Positions 1 to 9,593 of a stretch of 64,000 nt of DNA are shown here, piece by piece (within the stretch, counting starts at the first letter, position 1; each line of letters begins with the position of its first letter). The stretch is from Hydractinia symbiolongicarpus (taxonomy: Eukaryota; Cnidaria; Hydrozoa; Anthoathecata; Hydractiniidae). The translations under genes were made by a program, and so were the position numbers. The notes below the pieces were generated by a model. It saw only the letters and a list, made by a program, of their open reading frames with translations. It had not been told where the DNA came from and did no database searches. Location of the stretch: the NCBI RefSeq assembly GCF_029227915.1, contig NC_079889.1:9798001-9862000 (forward strand). Reading direction: 5' to 3'.

Positions 1-2
1 AT

Positions 3-95
3 TATACCCTTGAAAACGCGTTTTCAACATTAAGAAAATCTCTTAGCAGACAGCGTATCATGTCATTTCGGCTGGCTAAAACTGCGGGACAGTAA
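3..95 (+). pseudogene. hAT-transposase C-terminal fragment (tentative)
   Basis: The window opens inside an open frame that stops at 93-95. The short peptide contains ENAFSTLRKSLSRQR followed by a leucine-rich end, which resembles the C-terminal dimerisation tail of hAT-family transposases, where a conserved F-S-x-L-R-R motif precedes R-L-x-x-L. Only about 30 residues are visible because the window cuts the rest. An 18-bp perfect palindrome (10-27) falls inside this frame and may be coincidental. The identification rests on one short motif and is weak. Confidence 0.3.
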
Positions 96-100
96 ACATG

Positions 101-225
101 TTATTACAAATTGGGGGCAAGTTGTTATTAAAAATTAGGGCAGCTTTGAGTTATAACAAATTGGGGCAAGTGTTATTACAAATTAGAGCAGGTATTACAG
201 ATTGGGGCAGGTGTTATTTTGAAAT
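101..225. repeat. Minisatellite, ~25-30 bp imperfect units
   Basis: Four to five imperfect units share the core TTACAAATTGGGGCA (also seen as TTAAAAATTAGGGCA and TTACAAATTAGAGCA). The unit length varies from about 22 to 30 bp. Confidence 0.7.
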
Positions 226-238
226 AATTTTTGTGTGT

Positions 239-261
239 GTGGGGGGGGGGGGGGGGGGGGT
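239..261. repeat. Poly-G tract
   Basis: A short GT run leads into about 20 consecutive G residues. The length is likely to be unreliable in sequencing and such tracts can form quadruplex structures. Confidence 0.8.
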
Positions 262-1618
262 GGGAATACTTTAAATCAAACCTGAAAAAGACATGGATGG
301 TAGGATACAAGTTTTTATCACTGCACTATTTGCGCTTCAGCGGAGGATAGAAACATAAGTTTCATTATCAGCATATTCCTAACATTTTGTCTAAATTCAA
401 CTTTGTGTAGGATATTCTTATAAAAAAGTACGTAGACAAAAAAGTTAACATAGTCCGTAAGAGTAAATGATATATGGGTCTAATAACGGTTTAGAGAAAT
501 TTTAGTTGAATTTATTTTTTGGATGATATACTGTATTTATCAAAGCTTAACACAGATACTAATCGTAAAATATTTCGCAAGAAAATTAATACATCCGAAA
601 ATGTACATTTGTTTAAAAGCAAAGCTGATTGTAAAAATACGTTTTAAAAGTTATTTTTTTTTGCTGCACCTTTTCATGACTTGTAACAACAAGAACAAAC
701 AGACTTTTCTACAGTTTAAATAAAAAAACATTTATATATTTTATATACATTTATTATAATGCTTGAAAAATGTTATTCGCGCAAATACCGGATTTCCACT
801 TAGAAATACGTAACGTATCATTTTGATTTCAATGATTGGTACACAAGCTAGTTGAATTAACTCCAACTTCTTCAAGTTCTAGCGCTTTACTTAAACATCA
901 GATGTTAGAAAATTTGATTTAAATTCACAACTTGCAGCCTATAATTGTGTCAATCAGATTGTTTGCGTTGATGAAAAAAATCTGTTTTTTATGCTTTCTT
1001 GCAATTCTGGCGTTACCAGTTTAACTGCAAATCATTAGATATACGTCAACTGTATTGTTAAGGTTGCTACAACATTGTACTCACAATTTTAACTCAAGAA
1101 AATTTTAGCAACGACTTTGGCAATTAAATATCTTACAGTCCGTCTTGAGACTAACAGGATGGAAAAAACAATATTCCCCTAGCTACTTAGGCTTTATTTA
1201 GCTAATAGAAGCAAAAATAAGAGAAATTACTTGCAGAATTTTACAGAATTCGGCCTAATCAGCAAAATTAAATATCTCTAGAAGTCTTATTTCGCCTAAA
1301 TTTCTACAGGCTAATTAAAAAATAGTACGATTTATTATCAGTTCATATTAACGAACCGTACTACCTATTTTTTACTGTCTTTTGCGTAGAATACATTAAA
1401 TTTCTAAGCGCCCTATGGTTCGTAATGTTAACGCGCTGCGCAAGGGAGCATAACATGTCATAGTTAGACTTGTAAAGGTGATAAAAAAAGCCAATATAGA
1501 AAACAACAGTGTAGATTATTCTTGTAAACACGATAGATGTGATACATAGTCTATTTGCAATTCGAAACTGCAGACTGGCTAATCAGGATAGTTTGATTGT
1601 CAATCATTTTTAAATAAA
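262..1618. other. AT-rich spacer, nothing recognised
   Basis: Both strands carry only short open frames without domain-like composition. No transposon termini, tRNA-like sequence or splice-supported coding stretch were seen. A small imperfect inverted repeat lies near 1318-1373. Confidence 0.5.
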
Positions 1619-1775
1619 TCTCTATACTAATTACTTATATCCTGTCTGTTCAAATTGGTTATATCGAACTCCGCAGAGTAATTTATTTATTTCATGCCAG
1701 CAGGCGAACAAGGATACACGAAATAATGTTGGAGGACGGTGAATTCAAGTGAAACTTCTACGGGCTAACGACTAG
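1619..1775 (+). mobile_element. Mini-Helitron (non-autonomous)
   Basis: The element starts with TCTCTATACTAATTA after an A (1618) and ends with CGGGCTAACGACTAG followed by T (1776), fitting Helitron insertion between A and T and the 3' CTRR rule. The ends match those of the other Helitron-like elements in this window. The 3' hairpin is degraded here (only the CGGG arm is clear), so this looks like an old, decayed copy. It carries no coding capacity. Confidence 0.55.
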
Positions 1776-1958
1776 TTTTATTTAAATGGGAAAACAACGA
1801 GTCTTAAATACCTGTAGCAGTTAATATCTTAGTTCGGTTCAATTACCGTACACGTTGAATGGCAGACATATAGCTTTCGGTCACTTTGCTTAACTCATAA
1901 GTCACATTATTCAAATGTTTTACTTAATCTTGGAAACATGTTAGCTATCTGACTACGT

Positions 1959-2351
1959 TCAACTGCATTCGCTTATAATTCTGTTAAAATTTTGAGTTCG
2001 ATTAATCTTCGAGTTAATATCTTCTAATGCAGTTGGATAAAATGGTGCATGGCTGTCAAATGTTGTAAAATCAAACTCGAAATCGAAGTCTGTAATCTTA
2101 ATCTTTCTGTAAGTTTTGCATCGATCAAAGTATATATTTTTATACGAGTTTTCAATAAGACTTAATATTTCTTTTATTTCGTTTCTCTTTTTTTCATTTG
2201 CGATTGGTAATATTTCTGTATTTTGTTGTTCTGTGAAGATTGGATTTTTCTTTAATCTTTTTTGTTTCAGCTTTCGCTTTTCCAGTGTTTTTGGCTTCAT
2301 GAATTTATTATAGTCTTTCCTTTTGTCTGTTTCATTACGCGGTAGTTTTTC
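1959..2351 (-). CDS. Terminal exon of an unrecognised gene
   Basis: A 130-codon open stretch on the minus strand is preceded by a good acceptor (pyrimidine-rich, ending in TAG at 2354-2352) and is open in phase 0 from the splice site to a stop at 1959. The peptide starts with a strongly basic, lysine-rich segment (first ~50 residues), continues as a helical-looking charged region, and ends with an aromatic and aspartate-rich part around the motif DFDFEFDF. No known domain is recognised and there is no membrane segment. The upstream exons would lie at higher coordinates; the Helitron cluster from 2543 would then sit in the intron, and I could not find them. It could also be an isolated exon of a dead gene. 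The call rests on the acceptor plus an open reading frame with protein-like composition. Confidence 0.4.
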   Translation of the reverse strand, partial: EKLPRNETDKRKDYNKFMKPKTLEKRKLKQKRLKKNPIFTEQQNTEILPIANEKKRNEIKEILSLIENSYKNIYFDRCKTYRKIKITDFDFEFDFTTFDSHAPFYPTALEDINSKINRTQNFNRIISECS

Positions 2352-2542
2352 CTACAATAGAAAATATTGATTTTTTTCTATTAAATCACAAATACTTCTG
2401 AAATCCGTCACCAGGACACTCTTATGTTATTCCTTATTTTGCCAAAAGTACCTTCCCATACGTTTTTTTGTGGAGACCATCAAGTTTACATTTTTTTACC
2501 CTGGAAAGAATTTTGATGGCCTAAACTAGGGTTATTTACTCA

Positions 2543-3271
2543 CTAGTCGATAAAGCCCGTGGAAAAATCCACTGAAGCAGGATAAAATTGAAAAATAAGC
2601 GTCATATGAATTTTGATGACGTCAGCAACCCATCTGCAAAAAAAATTTGAACCTTGTTTTTACGTTGCCTTTATTGTGTAGACCTTAAAGCGCCGATCAG
2701 GAAAATGTATGTTATCACGTGCTTTTGATGAATGGTTAATGAGATTTACGGGTTTAAAAATTTTGCTAATGTCAGCAAAGTCCCTAATAAAAGTACAGAA
2801 AATTATTTTTTCGAAATTTGTATACCCATTGCCTCATGTTAAAGCTCTTGAATGGCTGATCAAGAAAATATATAGGATCATGTACTTTTGACCAACGGTT
2901 ACGAAAATATTGTGGTTTAAAGGTTTTTTGATGACGTCATAAACCCGTTCATTCCGAAACCGATTTGGGGACCCAGGTTTGGAAAATTACCCAAATTGGT
3001 CCCAGGTGGTCCCTAGTTACCCACGCGGTGAAAAAACATTGACGTCATCAACGCGTTTCCAAGTTATTTGGCCTGTAAGTTTTAGGTGCACAGTAATGGC
3101 TTCATTAATATAATATAGGATATTGACGTTAAAGTAGTGTTATTGACGTCGCGCCGTAACGTCAGAAAATTTAACATATTAGGCTTAAGTTTTTCGGCGA
3201 CATCAAAGGAAAATGACGATATCCACTTTGCCTGTTACAAACAGACACAGTCTCTGTATTATTATAAGAGA
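2543..3271 (-). mobile_element. Helitron-like element, copy A of a tandem array
   Basis: On the minus strand this unit begins TCTCTTATAATAATAC, includes a GTCTGT-type subterminal stretch, and ends with a hairpin (GTGGATTTTTCCAC) and then TCGACTAG. The left plus-strand flank is A (2542), so the minus-strand 3' flank is T, as expected for Helitrons. The body is about 0.73 kb, non-coding, and contains repeated TGACGTCA-type sites. Its 5' end abuts the 3' end of copy B with no spacer. It lacks any Rep/helicase coding and would be non-autonomous. Confidence 0.65.
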
Positions 3272-3966
3272 CTAGTCGATAAAGACCCGTGGAAAAATCC
3301 ACTCAGGCAATAGGACATTGAAAAAGTTGGTTTGCTGACGTCAGCATTGCAAATCCAAAAACAAATTGGCGAAATTTAGTTTATTCGTTGCCTGTAACGT
3401 GTAGAGGTTGAAACGTTGATCAAAATAATATATGGGATCATATCTTTTCAACGAACGACAAAGGACATAAAAGGGTTTAAAAATTTTGCTGACGTCAGCA
3501 ATGGCCCGTTAAAACACAAAAATTTTTTTTCAGAAATTTATATCCCTGTTACCTTCATCGTATAGACTTTGAAACAATGATCAAGAAAATGTATAGGTCA
3601 TGTACTTTTGACAAACGGTTGCAGAGATATTAGGGTTTAAAGGTTTTTTGATGACGTCATCAACCCGTCCATTCCGAAACGGATTGGGAACCAGGTTTTG
3701 GAAAATTACCCAAATTGGTCCTAGGTACTCCCTAGTTACCTATGCGGTGAAAAATCATTGACGTCACCACCTCGTTTCCAAGTTATTTGCCCTCTAAGTT
3801 TTAGGTGCACTGTAACGGCTTCATTAATTTATTATAGGACATTGACGTTAAAGTAGTGTTATTGACGTCGCGCCGTAACGTCAGAAAATTTAACATATTA
3901 GACATTAGTTTTTCGGCGACATCAAATAAAAATGAACACATCCACTTTGTCTGTCACAGACACACG

Positions 3967-4107
3967 TGTTATAGCGAATACACACTTTAATGGAGTACAC
4001 GCTATACGATGGAGAACATGTCGAAAACAAGTACGAAAGAAGAACTGAAAATATTATTATTTTTGAGAATAGATTATGTTGAACACACGTGTCCTCAGTT
4101 TTTAACA
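3967..4107 (+). repeat. 5' LTR of the Ty3/gypsy element
   Basis: A 141-bp direct repeat with TG...CA ends, identical by eye to 8681-8821. It is unusually short for a Ty3/gypsy LTR. The ACACG immediately to its left is the target duplication. Confidence 0.95.
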
Positions 4108-4125
4108 TTGGCGACGAGAAATTAT
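4108..4125 (+). promoter_or_regulatory. Candidate primer-binding site
   Basis: TTGGCGACGAGAAATTA directly follows the 5' LTR. Its TGG can pair with the CCA 3' end of a tRNA, as needed to prime minus-strand synthesis. I cannot name the tRNA from the sequence alone. Confidence 0.6.
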
Positions 4126-4215
4126 ATTTTTAACGAAAGATCCTAAACAACAACAGAAATTTACTTCATTCTCAGAAGAAATTAATCTTGGTGTAATTCG
4201 TGTGTATTACAAACT

Positions 4216-7200
4216 ATGGCTATTTCAACTTTAAACCTTCCAACTTTTCCAAAGTTTGATACGGATGATTTTACTACAATCTCAACTCGATGGGAAAAAT
4301 ATAAGAAACGTTTTTTAAACTTGTGCGTCGCTCTGAACGTTGAAGAAGACAAGCAGAAATTAGCCTTATTGCTTAATTACATTGGTGAAGAGGCGTATGA
4401 CATATACGACAATCTTTTAGTACCAGGTACAGATGAAACGTTTGCAAACGCCATTACAATATTTGATGGATATTTTTCACCTAAGAAAAACATCGATTAT
4501 GAAGTGTATGCATTTAGAAAACTAAAACAACACCCCGACGAAAACATTCATCAGTTTTACATACGGTTGAAACAGCAGGCGAATAAATGTGACTTTGGAA
4601 CAAATTTGGACAAAGAGCTTAAACAACAAATTGTGTTATCTACTCATAACAGCAAAATTCGTAAACACGCATTTAAGAATACAGCAATTAGTTTAGCAGA
4701 CTTATTGATTTATGGAAAACATTTGGAGGATGCAGATCAACAAGCCGATGATGTAGAGCGTTCGATGAATCCACAGGAAGAAATTAACCGACTTACAAAG
4801 AAACTGGAAACACTGAGAGGTAAGAACTTGTCGAGCAGAGGGAATAGCAGTAGCCGAAAAGATAACTATAAAACATGTTATAGATGTGGGAACGACTACC
4901 CACATTCTCAGGCATGTCCGGCCGAAGGGAAAGAATGTAATAAATGCCACAAGATCGGTCATTTTGCCCGTTGCTGCAAAAGTAGTGCTAGGGGTCCGAT
5001 ATCTCGAGGAAGGCGCTTCGTGAACAACAATACGGCTACTTCTGATTCCTCTGACTCTGGTGCCGAAAATGTGAACAGTTTACATCTATTTATGTTATCT
5101 ACCGCGGGGAATGCTAACAACAACAACAATAACTGTATTGCTAGTGTCCGTTCTAATTCAAATACACACTATGAGCCAAAAGTTTCGGTTTGCGTTGAGA
5201 ATAGTGAGATCAAAGATTATGCGTCAATAAATTCTATAGAAAGATTTTATACAAAAGTGAAGGTAGAAGGGGTCACACCCACACGATTCTTAATAGATAC
5301 CGGTTCTGCTTTGAATATTTTGAACACAAAAACATTTCACAAAGTGAACGAAAATTGTGGCGGGAAACTTCGCTTACAAAAGACAGCCACCAAGGTGATC
5401 ACATACGGCTCGAACGAACCCAAATTAAAAGTCCTCGGAAAAATTAACCTCGTTATCGAAAATAAGCACCGCCTTACAACAAAAGATTTTTATGTAATTA
5501 ACACTGACCACAAAAATCTTTTAAACGGCAAAACTGCCCTTGAATTAAAATTAATAATTATGCCGAAGGATGACGTGATTCCTCAAAAGAAACCAGATAA
5601 ATCTAGAAACACAAACAATGCAGCATATAAGATTAACGTTGAAACAAAAAACAGCACGAGGGAGAGCAAAACAAAACATGCCCAAAAAGTTCAACCACCT
5701 ACTAGATTACGTGCGTTGATTGAAGTTTACAAAGAGAAGCTTTTTAGCAATAAGATAGGCAAATTTACGGATTATAAGGTCAAACTACATATCGACGAGA
5801 AAGTGACACCGGTCACACAGGCGGAACGACGTATCCCATTTGCACTAAGACAGAAAGTGAAAGCAGAGATAGAAAAATTACAGCAACAAGATATTATAGA
5901 GGAAGTCAAGGGACAACCGACGCCGTGGGTCAACCCAATTGTTGTCGTACCCAAGGGCAATAACGGTATTCGCATATGTCTCGACATGAGATGCGCAAAC
6001 AGAGCGATAGTAAGAACACGTTATCCCACGCCTACTGTTGACGACCTACTTGTAAAACTTAAGGACAGCAAACACTTTACTAAACTAGACCTTAACGCAG
6101 CATTCCACCAGTTAGAACTAGACGAGTCTTGCAGATATATAACAGCGTTCCACACACAAGACAAAATTATGCAGTACAAACGATTAATATTTGGTGCAAA
6201 TAGTGCTTCAGAGGAACTACAACATACGATCCAATCAATACTTTCAGACATAAACGGTGCAGACAATATTGCCGATGACATACTAGTTTACGCAAAAACG
6301 ACAGAAGAACATGACAGAATCTTGACACAAGTGTTTAAGACACTATCGGATAAGGGAATAACATTAAACCTACACAAATGCTTGTTTGACCAACATAACC
6401 TTGAGTATTTCGGCTATGTGTTTTCAGCAGAGGGGATGAGACCAAGTCCGACAAAAATTAACGGTCTTTTAAACGTCAACCGACCTACAGACGTCAAATC
6501 ATTAAGAAGCTTTTTGGGGATGATTAATTATTTGAAAAGATTTATTCCGAACTACAGTAACATTACTTATCCTCTCCGACGTTTAACGCGAAAAGATGTA
6601 AAATTTGAGTGGAATACAGAATGCCAAGAAGCGTTTGTAACTTTGACAACAACATTATCCGAAAAGTCGTGTCTGTCATACTTTGACGAAAACAAAGAAA
6701 CACTCTTGTTCTGCGATGCAAGCCCAGTGGGAATTTCAGCGATCCTACTTCAAAAAAATTGTAAGAAAAATGACATAGATGTGATATCTTACTCTTCAAG
6801 ATCACTTACGCAACCGGAAATGAATTACTCCCAGATAGAACAGGAATGTTTAGCAGCGACTTATGCATGTGAAAAAAACAATTTGTACCTTTACGGAAAG
6901 CACTTCACACTTTTTAGCGACAACAAAGCATTAGTAAATATACTGAACAATCCCAAATCAACACCGCCCCCGCGAATTGAACGAATGATGTTGCGACTAC
7001 AGAGGTACAACTTTAAAACAGATTACGTCAGTTCTGCAGATAACATATGTGACTACCTAAGCCGAAATCCAACGTCTATTGGCACAGATACAAAATACAT
7101 CGAAAAACACGTTAATTTTCTTACGTCGTACGCAACACCAAACGCTTTAGACATTAATGATATAAAAACCGCCACACTAGCTGACCCAGCATTAAAACAA

Positions 7201-8550
7201 TTGATATTAATCATTAGCACAAACAAATGGCGACATCTGGAAGAAGCTCCAGAATCAGACGAAAAAAAGTTATTAAAACACTTCCACAAAATAAAAGATT
7301 CCTTAACCTTGAATTCAGAACAGAATCTAATACTGAAGGACAAACGAATTGTATTACCAAGAATATACCACCGTACAGTAGTTAAACTTGCCCACGTTGG
7401 TCATCAGGGATTATCAAAAACAAAAGCCCTTCTGCGAAGTAAAGTTTGGTTCACCGGCATGGACAAACTAGTAACAGATGAAGTAAACAACTGCATTCCA
7501 TGTCAATCTGTCAGCAAGAAATCTACGCTACCACCCATCCAGCCAACAGAATTACCGGCTCGTATATGGCAAACAGTCAACGCAGATTACTTGGGACCGC
7601 TCCTTGACAATAAGTATGCCTTAGTATTGATAGATCAGCGGAGTAGATATCCTGTCGTGGCATTCACAAACAATACCACAGCAAAGAACTTCACCAACAT
7701 TTGTAACGATACCTTTGCACACTTTGGAAATCCGGAAACACTTGTTTCCGATAACGGACCGCCGTTTCGTTCCAGTGAAGTGAAAAGATATATGGAAAAG
7801 AGGAGAATATATCATAGGAGGGTTACGCCCCTATGGCCACAAGCGAATGGCGAGGTCGAGAGATTCATGTTACCATTGACGAAAATAATCTGTACAGCAC
7901 ACATTGAAAACAAGTCGTACGTCGAAGAAGTGCAGAACTTCTTGATGGCGTACCGTATAACACCTCATTCTACAACAAATATTCCTCCAGCCGACCTTAT
8001 GTATAATCGCAAAATACGATGTGCTATTCCCGACTTTTTTAGCAAAGTTGACGACTCCATCGAACTACAGTTAAACAAAAATGACCAAGACAGTAAACAA
8101 AAAGCAAAAGAATATGCCGATAACAACAGATACACACAAGAACAAGAACTAAACATCGGTGACCGCGTTCTGGTGAAACAGAAAAAGATAAACAAAGTGA
8201 CACCTCCTTTCAATCCGAATCCATACCACGTTACTGATATCAAAGGAACGATGATCACTGCGATGAATAAGGAAACAGAACACCAGATCACCCGCAACAT
8301 ATCTCATTTCAAACCAATTCCAGATACTGCCAAACATGTGCCAATAAAAATAGACACTGAGGATGAGGATGATGAGGAACACCATGTTACCGTTCACAGA
8401 CCTGAACTTGAGAATAGCGGCCCCAAATCTACTTCTAAAACAACCATGACAAACAACTCTGCGTCACAGCGAACGTCGAAAGAACCGCAGTCGAGAAAGA
8501 CATATCCAAAACGATATAGAAGACCAATACAAGAATGGAAAACACACTAA
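4216..8550 (+). CDS. Gag-Pol polyprotein of the Ty3/gypsy retrotransposon
   Basis: One uninterrupted 1444-codon ORF supplies all proteins for retrotransposition. The order is: Gag capsid-like region (about 1-200); two zinc knuckles (221-254; the first is a variant CX2CX5HX3C, the second CX2CX4HX4C); aspartic protease with DTGS at 361-364; reverse transcriptase (about 540-720) whose active site reads IADDILV, the ISDDI-like variant of K02A2.6-type elements; RNase H beginning around LLFCDASPVG (about 830-950); an integrase HHCC zinc finger (about 1055-1095); and the integrase core with D near 1122, DNG near 1179 and the catalytic E in NGEVERF near 1214. The domain order PR-RT-RH-IN is that of Ty3/gypsy. 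Gag and Pol are fused with no frameshift. No stop or frameshift breaks the frame. The first ATG is 109 bp after the LTR. Confidence 0.95.
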   Translation: MAISTLNLPTFPKFDTDDFTTISTRWEKYKKRFLNLCVALNVEEDKQKLALLLNYIGEEAYDIYDNLLVPGTDETFANAITIFDGYFSPKKNIDYEVYAFRKLKQHPDENIHQFYIRLKQQANKCDFGTNLDKELKQQIVLSTHNSKIRKHAFKNTAISLADLLIYGKHLEDADQQADDVERSMNPQEEINRLTKKLETLRGKNLSSRGNSSSRKDNYKTCYRCGNDYPHSQACPAEGKECNKCHKIGHFARCCKSSARGPISRGRRFVNNNTATSDSSDSGAENVNSLHLFMLSTAGNANNNNNNCIASVRSNSNTHYEPKVSVCVENSEIKDYASINSIERFYTKVKVEGVTPTRFLIDTGSALNILNTKTFHKVNENCGGKLRLQKTATKVITYGSNEPKLKVLGKINLVIENKHRLTTKDFYVINTDHKNLLNGKTALELKLIIMPKDDVIPQKKPDKSRNTNNAAYKINVETKNSTRESKTKHAQKVQPPTRLRALIEVYKEKLFSNKIGKFTDYKVKLHIDEKVTPVTQAERRIPFALRQKVKAEIEKLQQQDIIEEVKGQPTPWVNPIVVVPKGNNGIRICLDMRCANRAIVRTRYPTPTVDDLLVKLKDSKHFTKLDLNAAFHQLELDESCRYITAFHTQDKIMQYKRLIFGANSASEELQHTIQSILSDINGADNIADDILVYAKTTEEHDRILTQVFKTLSDKGITLNLHKCLFDQHNLEYFGYVFSAEGMRPSPTKINGLLNVNRPTDVKSLRSFLGMINYLKRFIPNYSNITYPLRRLTRKDVKFEWNTECQEAFVTLTTTLSEKSCLSYFDENKETLLFCDASPVGISAILLQKNCKKNDIDVISYSSRSLTQPEMNYSQIEQECLAATYACEKNNLYLYGKHFTLFSDNKALVNILNNPKSTPPPRIERMMLRLQRYNFKTDYVSSADNICDYLSRNPTSIGTDTKYIEKHVNFLTSYATPNALDINDIKTATLADPALKQLILIISTNKWRHLEEAPESDEKKLLKHFHKIKDSLTLNSEQNLILKDKRIVLPRIYHRTVVKLAHVGHQGLSKTKALLRSKVWFTGMDKLVTDEVNNCIPCQSVSKKSTLPPIQPTELPARIWQTVNADYLGPLLDNKYALVLIDQRSRYPVVAFTNNTTAKNFTNICNDTFAHFGNPETLVSDNGPPFRSSEVKRYMEKRRIYHRRVTPLWPQANGEVERFMLPLTKIICTAHIENKSYVEEVQNFLMAYRITPHSTTNIPPADLMYNRKIRCAIPDFFSKVDDSIELQLNKNDQDSKQKAKEYADNNRYTQEQELNIGDRVLVKQKKINKVTPPFNPNPYHVTDIKGTMITAMNKETEHQITRNISHFKPIPDTAKHVPIKIDTEDEDDEEHHVTVHRPELENSGPKSTSKTTMTNNSASQRTSKEPQSRKTYPKRYRRPIQEWKTH

Positions 8551-8670
8551 CCAATGAACTTTCAAGACATCTGTAGATAGCAATTCGACAGACGTTTAGA
8601 CAGACACGTAGTTATGTTAGAAATTTATGTTATGTATAGGACAAGTTGCTTCTCTTTTGTTTTGCTGTTT

Positions 8671-8680
8671 CAGGGGAAGA
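8671..8680 (+). promoter_or_regulatory. Polypurine tract
   Basis: CAGGGGAAGA lies immediately before the 3' LTR, where the plus-strand primer for reverse transcription is generated. Confidence 0.75.
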
Positions 8681-8821
8681 TGTTATAGCGAATACACACT
8701 TTAATGGAGTACACGCTATACGATGGAGAACATGTCGAAAACAAGTACGAAAGAAGAACTGAAAATATTATTATTTTTGAGAATAGATTATGTTGAACAC
8801 ACGTGTCCTCAGTTTTTAACA
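8681..8821 (+). repeat. 3' LTR of the Ty3/gypsy element
   Basis: Identical by eye to the 5' LTR over 141 bp, and followed by the second copy of the target duplication ACACG (8822-8826). Confidence 0.95.
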
Positions 8822-8848
8822 ACACGGAACTGGCGTATTATTATTATA

Positions 8849-9593
8849 CTAGTCGATAAAACCCGTGAAAATATCCACTTAGACAGGATAACAGTAAAAA
8901 AGAACCGTTATTTAAATTTTGATGACGTCAGCAAGGATCTGTCAAAAGACAAAAAAATTTTTCTTGGAATCTTTTTTTTCATGTTGCCTCTATTGTGTAG
9001 AGCCTAAACCGCTGATCAAGAAAAAGTATATGATAATGTTGTTTTGATAAGCGGTTAATGAGATATAAGGGTTTAAAATGTTTGCTGACGTCAGCAATGG
9101 CCCGTCAAAACCCCCAAATTTTTTTTTAGAAATTTGTATACCTGTTGCCTTCATCGTATAGATCTTGAAACGATGATCAAGGAAATGTATAGGATTATGT
9201 ACTTTTGACAAACGGTTGCAGAGATATTAAGGTTTAAAGGCTTTTTGATGATGTCATAAACCCGTGCAATCCGAAACGGATTTTGGGACCCAGGTTAGGA
9301 AAACTTACCCAAATGGGTCCCAGGTGGTCCCTAGTTACCCAGGAGGTGAAAAAACATTGACGTCACCACCTTGTTTCCAAGTTATTTGCCCTCAAAATTT
9401 TGGGTGCACCGTAATGGCTTCATTAATTTAATATAGGAGATTGACGTTAAAGTAGTGTTCTTGACTTCGCGCCGTAACGTCAGATAATTAAACAGATTAG
9501 ACATGCCTTCTTGGGGTAGATCAAAGGAAAATGAAGACATCCACTTTGCCTGTCACAGAGACACGGAACTGGCGTATTATTATATAGAAGAGA
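8849..9593 (-). mobile_element. Helitron-like element, copy C of the tandem array
   Basis: It starts on the left with CTAGTCG (minus-strand 3' end) directly after copy B and ends at ATATAGAAGAGA with T on its right, giving the A/T insertion context. The body is similar to copies A and B along its whole length, including the TGACGTCA-type sites. The 3' hairpin is partly decayed. No coding capacity. Confidence 0.65.

Larger units (their letters stand above)
3967..8821 (+). mobile_element. Complete Ty3/gypsy LTR retrotransposon
   Basis: A 4855-bp element bounded by identical 141-bp LTRs (3967-4107 and 8681-8821) that start TGTTATAGCG and end TTTTTAACA. It is flanked by a perfect 5-bp target duplication ACACG (3962-3966 and 8822-8826). 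A primer-binding-like site follows the left LTR and a purine tract precedes the right LTR. One intact gag-pol ORF lies inside. Identical LTRs plus an undamaged ORF indicate a recent insertion that may still be capable of transposition. It was inserted into Helitron-like copy B. Confidence 0.95.
3272..8848 (-). mobile_element. Helitron-like element, copy B, split by an LTR retrotransposon
   Basis: The left part (3272-3966) and right part (8827-8848) together form one ~0.72-kb unit similar to copies A and C. It is interrupted near its 5' terminus by the Ty3/gypsy element at 3967-8821, which duplicated the target ACACG. Removing the retrotransposon restores the ACACGGAACTGGCGTATTAT junction that is also seen intact in copy C. 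The Helitron array is therefore older than the retrotransposon. Confidence 0.65.

Noticed and set aside
4702-8397. Minus-strand ORFs within the retrotransposon
   Set aside because: They are shadows of the gag-pol frame with no domain character.
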